A stretch of DNA of 64,000 nucleotides. It comes from Paramecium pentaurelia (taxonomy: Eukaryota > Ciliophora > Oligohymenophorea > Peniculida > Parameciidae). The notes below the pieces were generated by a model, which saw nothing but the letters and a program-made list of their open reading frames with translations, ran no database searches and was not told where the DNA came from. This document shows positions 36,019 through 47,662 of the stretch, piece after piece. Position numbers and translations under genes: made by a program. The stretch spans positions 216,020 through 280,019 of the forward strand of contig CAJJDO010000052.1 in the NCBI GenBank assembly GCA_905183005.1. The letters are read 5' to 3'. Each line of letters starts with the position of its first letter. The stretch's first letter is position 1.

Positions 36019-37945
36019 ATGCATAGATTTACTTTAACCTTTTTGAATAAAGATGTAGAGTAATAATACTAATCTATAAACAAAAAACAATCTATAGAAT
36101 TTCAATAATAGTAAAAATGGATATTCATTGTCATGGGACTCTACTTTACTATTATAAAAATTATCGAATAGGAATGGGTAAGTTTGGGATTCATTGTATT
36201 TAATTGGTTAGTAGTCATATTTAGTTACAAATTTATAGCTCAACGTCATAAATTATATGATTTCTTTCTGACATTTGTAGTTGTTAGTTATAATCTATAC
36301 TTTCCTATAACTAAATACTTTTCTATAATTTAAAGTGAAAACTTCTATGTTGATGGCTATTTTATATCAGTTGGCACTTTCGGGTAAATCGAAATTTAAA
36401 TATTTTAGTGTGATCAATATTTTTAGTTTCAGATATAAAACTATCATTATAGCTATAATTTTTACATCTCTAGTGAGTTTGAGCATGATTTCTGAAGTGA
36501 ATTTTTGGAATTAACTTATAAAATCGACAATTTTTACATCCCTTTATTTATAACATTTGTATTGTTCAGAGAAGCACAAAAAATACAGTTTTCTTAACCA
36601 TTTAAAAAGAACAACAACTTTGAAAGGCATATATGATTTAACAAATATATAAACCTTCATTGTACATTATAAAGCAGAAACTAAAAAAATTGAATTAGTT
36701 TAGAAGGATGATTAATAGGAGATATAGAAATAAATTTTAGATGATTTCGATGATTATTTAAACAATATGAAAATACAATAATCTAGGAGTTCAGGAAAGT
36801 TCGTATCCATCTTAGGTTAAGATCCTATAAATTAATCTTAAAGAAAGTAAGAATTAAAATCATATTTATTTGAATTATTTCTCAGAGATCAAAGAATAAC
36901 TAAAACTATGACTGATAATTAAAATGAAAATAATCAAATATTAGGTGAAGCTATTTATGAATAAGAGTATTATTCGATTTAAATTACTAAAGTTTTTGAT
37001 ATTCATCCTTGTTTCATTCTTATACTATAGGAGAAGAAAAAAGAAGTCCAATTAGAAGAATTATCTTTAAAAAATAAAATGTTAAAGAAATCCCTAGATT
37101 AAACTTCATTAATATTTAAACATTAAGTTAGAATTTCTTTGATTTATTTTTAATGGATTTATAAATTTGCTAATAAAAAGGAAGAAATATTATTAATTAA
37201 TAGATGTTTATAGTCTATTCATGGATAAATTATAAAAGCTAATAATGACTTTTAAAATATTATTGATTTTAATACTATCAATTCAGATTTTTAATAATCA
37301 ATTATTAAAAAATTTAATATTATTGATTGTCTTAATGAATTAATTAGAACAATATGTTTTTATGACATAAACAAAGATATTAAATTTAACATTATAAATT
37401 AATTGAACACTGAACAATAAAATATATAATAAGATGAAAAATAACTCAAATAATTATTTTACAATTTGTTGTTCTTTGTTTCTCATTCTTCTCAAACTGT
37501 AACAATTACACTACAACATGATATTCATGGATAACCAAGTAAACCTGTAATTAAAATTAAAATAAACTATTAAGGTCCTAATCTTAGTAATTAATAATTA
37601 TAAGGGTTGCAGATAATAAATCCCTAAAATTTAGGAGAGTTACTTCATAATTCATAAAAACCATTGGATTTAGAAATACCATTGTCATTGATGATTATTC
37701 GTAAAATTGGTCCCTACGATAAAATGCGTTTATAATAGAATAAAAAGGCTTAGAATTATATAGAATTTTATATTTTTTCAGTATTAGAAGAACATTATCA
37801 TTTAATACCTATATATTCTTTACATCCTTTAAATTGTTTAATACTTAGAGAAAAGAATATTTAGAATTCTAAAAAATTCACTTCTTTTTATGAGAAAATG
37901 TAGACAAGTCCTCGCATATAAATGTAAAATTATAATGATTTTTGA
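36019..37945 (+). CDS. Multi-helix membrane protein with histidine-kinase-like C-terminus
   Basis: 633 residues after one 25-nt intron (36385-36409). The N-terminus has about five to six membrane helices (KWIFIVMGLYFTIIKIIEQE; GFIVFNWLVVIFSYKF; FFLTFVVVSYNLYFPIT; and two after the intron). A long cytoplasmic part follows with a helical segment (HQVRISLIYFQWIYKFANKK) where a dimerisation/phosphoacceptor domain would lie, then QLKQLFYNLLFFVSHSSQTV, which resembles the N-box of a HATPase domain (.. qll.NLl.nA..), and short beta strands (VTITLQHDI; VIKIKIN). The Asn of the N-box is present, but H-box and G-box motifs are not recognisable. A degenerate two-component sensor is my best guess. Confidence 0.5.
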
Positions 37946-38539
37946 TGGGTTCAAAAATATAAAAAAATTGAACACTGATTTTATAAAATAATATTTGTTA
38001 CATTATTTATAATATTAAATAAATTTAATTTAATAAAACTTTATCTTTAATATATTGATATTTTTACAATTTAGGATGATCTTTAAATTATACTAATATA
38101 CTCAGCTACATTAACCCTAATTTTATCAAAAGAGAATCTTTATAATATTGATGATTTCTTATTTTTCTAATTTAGTATTCTATTATACATTAAATTGAAA
38201 ATAAGTAAAAGGCAACTAAAATCCTATAAAATTAAATTGATAAACTAATAATTTAAATATAGCTTATAAATTTTAAATTGTTTATTAGAATTTAATAAAT
38301 TATTTATTCTGATAGTTCTAATTGTAATGTTCAACTATATTAAAGTTTTTAATTATAATATTTTTAAATTTATTGATTAATGAATTATTTCAATTATTAA
38401 AAATTATTAAATTATTATGAAGATATCAATATTTTCATTTATTGAAAGAATAATAATTGCTAGATTTGAGTTGTAAAACCATTAAAAAATATATTATTTT
38501 TATAATAAGATAAATAAGTAATGCTATTATATTATTTAT
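37946..38539. other. Intergenic, no gene seen
   Basis: About 590 bp between two convergent genes, AT-rich, no protein-like frame with a start. Confidence 0.55.
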
Positions 38540-39892
38540 TCATTAATTTAATATTTATATTTTCACTATTGTCTTTTCTGTAATGGTTTAATCATAGACA
38601 ACATTTATGACTTCAAGTAATGATGATTGAATATTGATTTTTAAATGATTATATTATAGAAATGCTTGTTAAAATAAAGGGAAGAAACCAATATAATTCA
38701 TTTGATTAAAGCAATTATAAGTAAAAGAATAAGTCTTTTAAATACTACAAGAATTGCATTTATTAAAATCTGCTTAAACTTTCTTTCCATTTTCACATTT
38801 CATTTAGATATTCATTTTAAGTGGTGTAATTGATTTATCAACGATATATTCATAATTTCCATTCGTAATATAAATTTAATTAGGCTAAACTAATTATAAA
38901 AAGAATGTAGGCAAGATGCTTAAATCAATTGCTTATTTTCTACTTGTTCTTATACTAAAACATTCTAAAGGCTGGTATGAAGTTGTAAATTAATATGCAA
39001 CCCAAATTTAAGAATGGCTATTTGGAGTTTCGATTTCATCCCCTAAAATAAAAGAATGATTATATATAATTACAAGTGCCCCAAGTATAAGATTTTGTTG
39101 TTGATGTATCTGTAAATATTGCTTTTATCCTCATATTTCTAGTATTTGGATAATTCAAGCCTTATAATGCAATAGCAAACCATCTATTTGATTATATTGG
39201 AAGTGTTCCACTACTAAATCCTCCAGTTACCGTCTTCAATCCTAAATTAATAAATGCTTCTGCAACTCCAACAACAACAAAATATCCAATTTATTTAAGG
39301 TTTGTAAATTTTCCTGCCACTTTAGTAATACTAACTGTCACTGAGTTAGTTGTTATTTGGCTTATCTATTTAAGTATTATCATCTATTACCGATAATAGA
39401 AAATCAATTGGTCCTAGATAACGAAAACTTGTGATAGCTATAAATCCAGTTTAAGCATTTGGATTTTTAATTGAAAATGTTTTATGATCTGGAGTATCCA
39501 TATTGAAGTTACTTATAACTTCAATACGTTGATCATCAATAGCAAACCATCTTAATTTTAATGTAAATACTCTTTGTTAATTACAACTTATTTATGTTGT
39601 AAATGCTATTGACAATATCGTTTTATTATATACATGTTGTAGTTATAGTTGTTATTGATAATCTAAAACCTAAATCAGCCATTTCTTAATCGAAGTATTC
39701 ATGAGTAAAAAATACTTAAGGGATTTTCTCAAATTGATTTGAAAACTGGATGATTGCTGTTTTAGAATAACCAGTTTTGCAACTGAAACTTGAATCAAAA
39801 GTATAATCAAAGTCCCTAGCTAATCCAGTATCATAGTATATATATGATAATGCTACTTTAAAAAGTATCAATAAGAATAAAAATTTCTCCAT
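38540..39892 (-). CDS. Secreted H-type-lectin-like protein (paralogue 2)
   Basis: 422 residues after three introns (28, 25 and 31 nt), at the same positions as in the plus-strand paralogue at 4723-6064. Signal peptide MEKFLFLLILFKVALSYIYY, then domain 1 (IPQVFFTHEYFDQEM; LSITTITTT; LKLRWFAIDDQRIEV) and domain 2 (QITTNSVTVSITKVAGKF; SNRWFAIALQG). The C-terminal third (VAYQFTTSYQPLECFSIRTS onwards) is almost identical to paralogue 1, while the N-terminal two thirds are clearly diverged. Probable extracellular carbohydrate-binding role, from family resemblance only. Confidence 0.75.
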
Positions 39893-40966
39893 TTTTTATA
39901 ATAAACTTTTATATTTATAGATACTATGAATCAATATATCAATTTGATTGTTTCATAATTATAATTATAAAGAAAAAAAAAAGTTTAATATTCATTAAAT
40001 GATTTCAGGCATGCTAAACTAAAGTTTTGTAATGTATTTTATTTCTTTTAATTACATTTTTAAAACATGTAATTAAAAAAAAATATTATCTACAATTTCA
40101 TTATTTAATGTTTACATGAAGAGAGATTTTAATGAAAAGAAAACAATAACCATAGTTATTTTAATAGTAAACCTATAATTAAGATACTGGGTATTTGGAA
40201 GAATTCCAATTTCTAACTCTTCTATATTTATAGTAAACTTAATATTGATTAATAGCTAATATTAATTTTTTTAGTATTCAATATTGACAACCAACTAAAT
40301 TTATTTTTCATATGAGTTGAAGTAAGTAACATAAAAGTTACCTGAATATAAATAATTTAATAATTTATTTATTTATTTTTTTTTTTAAGAAATTTTTAAG
40401 GTATTTTGATGAAAATAGAACTTATTTTTCCTATTTAAAAAATATTGACTTATCTACACTTATAAATATCTTTTTCGAAATAAATAAAGCTATTTTTAAC
40501 TATTTATATCTGATTGATTACAAGCTTATAATAACTATAATAAAAAATTAAATTTTTTGAGTAATATTCCCTCTTAAGTATTATCAGTTTCAAACTCTTT
40601 TATTTTCTCACCTCCTCATTCTATAAATAATAGAGTACAAGATTAAGATAATTTGTATTATTATTAATAATTTGAGTATTATTAATACTTCAGTTTCACA
40701 TATAAAAAAACTGATTAATCTTTGTAAATTCTTTTTAATTAACCAATTACAAATTATAATTTAGAAAATCAAATGTGTATTAAATGAATAAATTATTTAA
40801 TGTTATTAAGATAATGAATATAAACAATATTTTATATTAATAAAATATACTATAATTTGATAACTAACAATTAAAAGTGCTAATTTCATTTAATTAAAGA
40901 AAAGAATAAAATAGAAATTAAAAATGGTTAATATTTAAATAAATAACATAGATTCACTAATAATTC
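39893..40966. other. Intergenic, no gene seen
   Basis: About 1.07 kb, AT-rich with T- and A-runs. No frame on either strand shows protein-like composition. Confidence 0.5.
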
Positions 40967-42781
40967 TCAAATAAGATTTAATAATTCATCTAAAGAAGCA
41001 TTTTCTGTTTCTTCATAAAATGCATTAAAATCAAAGTCAACTTATTTGAAAAAATCATAGGGATTTAAGCAGATTTTCAGATAATATATTCCAGAATAAA
41101 TATCCTTTCCTAAAGAAGTTATAGAGGCAGTTTTTAGAGTTTCAATTGCTTTAGATATTATTTGTTTATATTATCCAAGAAAATCTTTAACATTTTCAAT
41201 TTTTTCAAAGAATTGTTAAAATTAAGGACATTTTTCTCTTACTTAGATAAACACCTCTTTAATTATAAGTATGTCATTCTTAATTGTTGTAAGTAATCTT
41301 GAACAATCCTAAAATTATTATTAAGTTTTACCTTACTGACTATAAATCTCCCCCATAATTCCTGATCAAATTAATCATGTTTATTTGAATTCAAAGCAGA
41401 ATTGATTTTGTCTAAATGTAATAATTAATTTCTGGCCAACATAAAAATTAATTATAAAAATTATTCTTTGGCAAGTGTAATATCTCCAAAAGTTTAAAGT
41501 TTAATAATTCTTAATTAAGTATAATTAATAAAAAAGGCAACATTCCTTTCATAAAGATAATAAGTATAAAATTTCTAGAAGGATTCTCTTCTTTTCATTT
41601 CCTTTTAATATTATGATAATATTAAATCTGGCTATAATAATTAAGATTAGTAAATTACATTTTCTTCATCAAACATTTATTTAAGTCCATCCAAATCATT
41701 TTTACTATCCTCTCTATAATCTTCAATTTTAGTATGTAAATATCCAACAACTTTATATTAATCCAAATAAATTTTATTTAAACTCATTGATTTAGTCATA
41801 GGATCTTCTTTCATAATTTCATTCATATTCTATCTAACCATATCTTCATTCATTTTCATAACTTAATTTTCAAATATTTATTGCCAATTTAATCTATCCT
41901 AATATTTAATTATAATTATATTACTTTCTCTTCAACTTAAAGCATCATTGCAACTAATTCTTTTACTTTTTAACTTCTAACAGGTTTTGTAGGAAATTTA
42001 AGAGGTTTATTTAAAATCAATTATTCTAATTAAATCTAACTTTCAGCTTGCCAAGGTGTTCTTCCATACAACATCTCATAGAATACAATACCCAAAGACC
42101 AAACATCACATTTAGCTGAAAATGGTTATCCTCTTAATATTTATGGTGACATATATATTGGAGTTCCATTTCTGGAAAACTTTCCCGGTTCTTAATAAAT
42201 AATTAAATATTTTAATACCATCCATTTCAACCTCCATTACTCTAGCAAATCCAAAATCAGCAATTTTAGCTATTCCATTAGATAGAAGTATATTCTCAGG
42301 TTTGATATCTCTATGAATGATTTTCTTTTGAAACAATTCTTTGAATCCTTCAACAATATGCTTTAAGAATATAATGGCCTCCAACTAAAAAGAATTATAA
42401 TAAAAGAAACTTCAGATAAGTGTTTCTCTTTCTTGTTTTACATAAACTTTCTCAAATCTCCATCAGGACAGAATTCCAAAAAGATATATATATAATTTAA
42501 TGTTCGATTTGCATTATAGAGTCGAACAATATTAGGATGTTCAACAGCCTTCAGAATGGTTGATTCTCTTTTTATTAGATTTAATATTTATGGAGATTGT
42601 TTCACCGACTTGTAATAATTAATTAATTTACATCCATAGGGACTGTTTTGACAGCTATTCTCACTTAATTCTATCCAGTATCCATATATCCCAGATAGAC
42701 TGTTCCATAAGTACCTTTGCCTAAGATTTTATTTAAAATGACAAAATTATCTATTTTTTTTTTCTTCCAGTCTTCACTCAT
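40967..42781 (-). CDS. ULK/ATG1-like Ser/Thr protein kinase (second copy in window)
   Basis: Kinase domain near the N-terminus: ILGKGTYGTVYLGYMD, RIAVKTVPMD, FLEFCPDGDLRKFM, catalytic HRDIKPENILL, DFGFARV, SRNGTPIYMSPQ, KCDVWSLGIVFYEML and TPWQAES. This is the ULK/ATG1-like layout. The C-terminal half (LNWQQIFENQVMKM..; REKCPQFQQFFEKIENVKDF) is helical and probably forms the substrate- or partner-binding region. Introns include 23 nt after PMD, 28 nt after MDGI and 26 nt after QVEEK. It shares domain order with the kinase at 2083 but the sequences differ widely. A divergent SPX-EXS gene starts 101 bp away. Confidence 0.85.
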
Positions 42782-42882
42782 AGATGAATTATTTTAGGAC
42801 TCAATAAATAAATTATTCAATGCATTTATGATATGTAATAATATTTCTATTAATTATATTATTTAATTAGTTTCACATAAAA

Positions 42883-45199
42883 ATGAAGTTTGCAAAATTA
42901 TTTTTGAATGAAATGATACCTGAATGGATTAAGTTATACTTAAACTACAAATTATTAAAAACTTAATTGTCTAGTTCAGTTTACATAAAGAAAAAATTTA
43001 AATTATTGAAAAGCAAATACAAGACAAAAAAAAAATAATATAAATAAGAGAAATAGATTTTGTTAGAAAATGAACTAGTTTAATCTAAAATTAAATCAGA
43101 TCTTCAAGGCTTTTGTGTTACCATAAAAGAAGATTTAATTAAGATTTAGTCTTTTATCATCTGGAAATATTAGGATATCCAAAAGAAAAACACTAAAGTA
43201 TAAGAGTAGATCAAACTTATGAAGAAATAACTAGAGTTTATAAAATTGAAATAATATATGGGTGATGATAGCGATTATAAAAAACAAATGGACAATTTCA
43301 AAGAAAAATAATATATTCTTAAATAAACTATTTATCAATTCTATATTGAAATTTTACAATATAAAAGCTTTGTAACTAGTAATCATTAAGGGTTGATTAA
43401 AATATTAAAAAAATATAAAAAATGGTCAATAGCATAATTTAGAGATAAATAATTTGAAAGCCTTGTTCTTAGTGAAGTTATGAATGAAATTTTAATTCTT
43501 AAGAAAGTTCCAGATAAATGTTCTCAATTATTAAATGTAACTGAAAGATTATTACTTAATAATTTTTATGCCCTTAATCCTAAAAAAGGGAGATATAATC
43601 TTAGAAAGTATCAGTAGAAAAAAACTGTTAAGGGTGAAATTTTGTTTAAATTTGGTTTATTCATAGGCTTTGCTTTAGTATTATTAACATTTATATTTTT
43701 ATTAAGAATTGAAGGATATATTGATCCTGATAATGATTAAAATTAACACAGTATCTTTTAAAAGATGTTTCCATGTTTTAGAGGATTAGCTTTATTTATA
43801 ATATATTATTGGTACTTAGCATTAGATTTATGGGGTTGGACTCACTTCCGAATAAATTATAAAATATATTTAGGATTCAATCATCACTTCTCTACTGTAG
43901 TAGAAGTATTTAAACGTGTGAGCTATTTCTCAACAATGTTTTTATTATCCTTTGTTTTCTATAGTCTCTAAGCTGAAAATATAGAACCATTTTAATATAG
44001 GGATTCATATACTAAATATATTCCCCTTGTCTTATGGTGTCTTTTATTACTTTATATATTTTTCCCATTTACCACTATTCTAAATGGACCAGGCAGAGTT
44101 TGGTTATACAAAATTTTGGCTGGAGCTGTATATGGACATTTCATTAAATATGAATCTAGATTTACATTCTGTTTGGATCAATTTATATCGATGGCTATAC
44201 CATTAAGGGATCTTGATTACACAATCTGCTATTATAAAACAATAGTAAAAATAATTTTAATAATTAGTGGTAAACTGGAGAGATTCCTGATAACTAATGC
44301 TTCTCATCTAATAGATTAACTGGAGCTTTGATAGCAATTATACCATTCTCAATGAAAACTATTCATTACTTAACTAGAGCAAGAGACAAGGGAAAGTTTT
44401 GGCATACAGATGAAATGTGGAATTTCTTTAAGACACTATTAGCAACATGGGTAGCAGTTCTTTCCTTTTTAGCTAATAAACATTATTTATTTAGAATAAT
44501 TTGGATACCATTTGCTGCATTTTGCTCTTTATTTTAGTATTGGTGGGATTTAAAGAAAGATTGGTTGTTTTTTGAAGAAGGATCAAATGTTAGATTTTTA
44601 AGAAATGATTTAGGTTACAATCATCCATGTATTTATTACTTTATTGGGATTTCTAATTTTTTTTTAAGGTTAACTTGGATATTAACAGTATCTCCAAATA
44701 TGTATTTATATCTCAATATATCCAATAAAGAGGTATTTATATTTATTATTGGATTTTTGGAAATGACAAGAAGTAAGTATGTACTTTTATTTTATAGGAT
44801 TAATTAATAATTTTATTAAGATTGAGAAAGAATATATCACAAATCTAAGATCTCTCAAAACAACTAGAGATTTAGTATATCCATTTGTAAATTAAGATAA
44901 AAGTAATTTCTAAGAGTATTTATAATATTATAATTTAAATTAGTATACCTGATAGATTAACATTGTCAGTTTTAAATCTAAATGAATAGGATAAATAGGA
45001 TGAAGACTTAATTTAATTGTTTCGAGCCACTACTAATTTATTAGAAAAGAGTGATTTAAATAAAAGTGATTACTTATTCTAAGGATTTTAACCTGATATG
45101 GAAATATTAGAGAGAGCTAAAAAATAAGAGAAATTTTAAGAATCATAAATTCGAAAAATAAAATAAGAAAACAAGGATTTTAAGGCATAGTTAATTTGA
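42883..45199 (+). CDS. SPX-EXS phosphate exporter (XPR1/PHO1/SYG1 family)
   Basis: 746 residues after three introns (23, 25 and 28 nt). The start MKFAKLFLNEMIPEWIKLYLNYKLLK is the classic SPX N-terminus, which binds inositol pyrophosphates; an SPX helix-loop (LLNVTERLLLNNFYALNPKKG) follows. Then hydrophobic helices and the EXS domain: FFPFTTILNGPGR, FCLDQF, ISMAIPLRDLDYTICYY, NRLTGALIAIIPF, RARDKGKFWHTDEMWNFFK, and RLTWILTVSP. The tail is polar. PHO1/XPR1 proteins export phosphate across the plasma membrane. A 23-nt intron right after CYYKTI restores the canonical 'W..G' segment, supporting the model. Confidence 0.93.
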
Positions 45200-45442
45200 A
45201 AAGTACTTAATGGTTTTTCAAATTTGGTTATTTTATAAAAATTAAAATTAAGAATCATAAAATTCATCACTTTTTTAATTAGAAATCAATCATAATTTAG
45301 TATCTAACAGAGTTAAGTCCTATTTTTTAAATAATCTTATCAAAATTTTTAGTTAAGAAAATAAATATTAGTAAAAACTCATTTTTTGTTGATAAAATAA
45401 ATTCAAATTAATTTGATCATCTCTTTCTCAAATGTAATCTTT

Positions 45443-46549
45443 AATAAAATATTTTTTATTGGTATTTAAATTTTAATTTCCTTTTTATATACTTAATGAA
45501 TTATTTTTATTTTATTTGATATCATAGTACATTAGAAGACTACTTATATTTGATATAAATATAATCACACAAAAATCCAATTTTAATTTTATAAAATGAT
45601 ATTGAAAAATATATGAATACAACACAATTAAGAGAAACACTATTGATTTAATTAAATTATCTACATTATCTAAAAATTGACAAGAAAAACAAATTAACCA
45701 AATAAATTAAACAATTTATAATTTAATTAATTCTTAATTTAATAGATATAAAAGTCTTTAATGTATATAAATATGAATGACTAATTAAATTAGAAAATAA
45801 AATATTATGATTAATATTAGTCTTTAGGAATTAATTAATTAAATTTGATGTATTTAGGAGTATAAAATATGTATTGAATGATAAATGGATAATAAAAGGG
45901 ATTGGATCTCAGCAATAATAAATTTAAAAGCTGAATGGACAGAAAATAAAATGTTTAAATATTAATAAATATTTGGGATTGTTTTAATTTGTAACTTATG
46001 GGTTCATTTTGAAATATACAAAACAATATTAAATGGAATAATTTTAATTAGCTTCGGCAATATTTTTGAAGGAATTTTTGAAAATAGTTGATTTGTAGAA
46101 TTTGAATCTTGAAAGAATAGATGAACATATAGAATAATTAAAAGCTTAAATATTATTGAATCAAGAAAGTGATGATCTTATAAAAGAAGAGTAGAATTAC
46201 AATTCATTAATTGAATTTCCTGAATTAGACAATTATATTTAATAGAAAACAAATAAAAAATAAAGAAATAAAGAGAGAAGTAATGGTTATAAGTATTTTT
46301 GTTGTTCAAAATGTAATAAGAAGTTTAATCATCCTTCAAGTTTATCTAGACATAAAAAGAATCAACATAAAAGTGTAAAATAAGACATGTTTGAAATAAA
46401 ACAACTTCAATCATAACAATAAGAAGTTATAATTAATTTGACAGATCTCGAAATTTGAATATGATTATTAATTGTAAAATATACATAAAGTATATGATTT
46501 ATTTTGATTTTCTGCTCAATTATATATTATATTAATCAATTTACATTAG
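45443..46549. repeat. 1,107-bp duplicated unit, copy 1
   Basis: By line-by-line comparison this unit matches 46551-47657, and a single N (46550) separates the two. The left edge sits in intergenic AT-rich DNA. The pattern is that of two contigs whose ends overlap but were scaffolded without merging. Confidence 0.9.
46033..46458 (+). CDS. C2H2 zinc-finger protein (copy 1)
   Basis: 141 residues from ATG 46033 to TGA 46456. A single C2H2 finger lies in the middle: YFCCSKCNKKFNHPSSLSRH followed by KKNQH. The N-terminal part (MEQFQLASAIFLKEFLKIVD, LERIDEHIEQLKAQI) looks helical. A protein-like frame starting at ATG 45885 (MDNKRDWISAIINLKAEW) ends nearby in another frame, so the true start may be upstream with a frame change; no intron can connect them. 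Probably a nucleic-acid-binding protein. Confidence 0.55.
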
Positions 46550-46550
46550 N
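46550..46550. other. Assembly gap (single N)
   Basis: The only ambiguous base in the window, placed exactly between the two identical 1,107-bp units. It marks a scaffold joint. Confidence 0.95.
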
Positions 46551-47657
46551 AATAAAATATTTTTTATTGGTATTTAAATTTTAATTTCCTTTTTATATAC
46601 TTAATGAATTATTTTTATTTTATTTGATATCATAGTACATTAGAAGACTACTTATATTTGATATAAATATAATCACACAAAAATCCAATTTTAATTTTAT
46701 AAAATGATATTGAAAAATATATGAATACAACACAATTAAGAGAAACACTATTGATTTAATTAAATTATCTACATTATCTAAAAATTGACAAGAAAAACAA
46801 ATTAACCAAATAAATTAAACAATTTATAATTTAATTAATTCTTAATTTAATAGATATAAAAGTCTTTAATGTATATAAATATGAATGACTAATTAAATTA
46901 GAAAATAAAATATTATGATTAATATTAGTCTTTAGGAATTAATTAATTAAATTTGATGTATTTAGGAGTATAAAATATGTATTGAATGATAAATGGATAA
47001 TAAAAGGGATTGGATCTCAGCAATAATAAATTTAAAAGCTGAATGGACAGAAAATAAAATGTTTAAATATTAATAAATATTTGGGATTGTTTTAATTTGT
47101 AACTTATGGGTTCATTTTGAAATATACAAAACAATATTAAATGGAATAATTTTAATTAGCTTCGGCAATATTTTTGAAGGAATTTTTGAAAATAGTTGAT
47201 TTGTAGAATTTGAATCTTGAAAGAATAGATGAACATATAGAATAATTAAAAGCTTAAATATTATTGAATCAAGAAAGTGATGATCTTATAAAAGAAGAGT
47301 AGAATTACAATTCATTAATTGAATTTCCTGAATTAGACAATTATATTTAATAGAAAACAAATAAAAAATAAAGAAATAAAGAGAGAAGTAATGGTTATAA
47401 GTATTTTTGTTGTTCAAAATGTAATAAGAAGTTTAATCATCCTTCAAGTTTATCTAGACATAAAAAGAATCAACATAAAAGTGTAAAATAAGACATGTTT
47501 GAAATAAAACAACTTCAATCATAACAATAAGAAGTTATAATTAATTTGACAGATCTCGAAATTTGAATATGATTATTAATTGTAAAATATACATAAAGTA
47601 TATGATTTATTTTGATTTTCTGCTCAATTATATATTATATTAATCAATTTACATTAG
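46551..47657. repeat. 1,107-bp duplicated unit, copy 2
   Basis: Second copy of the unit at 45443-46549, offset 1,108 bp. Its right end runs directly into the unique sequence before the OSCA/TMEM63 gene at 47663. Confidence 0.9.
47141..47566 (+). CDS. C2H2 zinc-finger protein (copy 2, probably an artefactual duplicate)
   Basis: Same sequence as 46033-46458. Since no base difference is seen and an N sits between the units, this is most likely the same locus assembled twice. See copy 1 for the domain description. Confidence 0.5.
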
Positions 47658-47662
47658 CAATA

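Noticed and set aside
45885..46032. N-terminal extension MDNKRDWISAIINLKAEW for the zinc-finger gene.
   Set aside because: It lies in a different frame and no GT..AG intron can connect it; noted in the gene entry but not used for the start.
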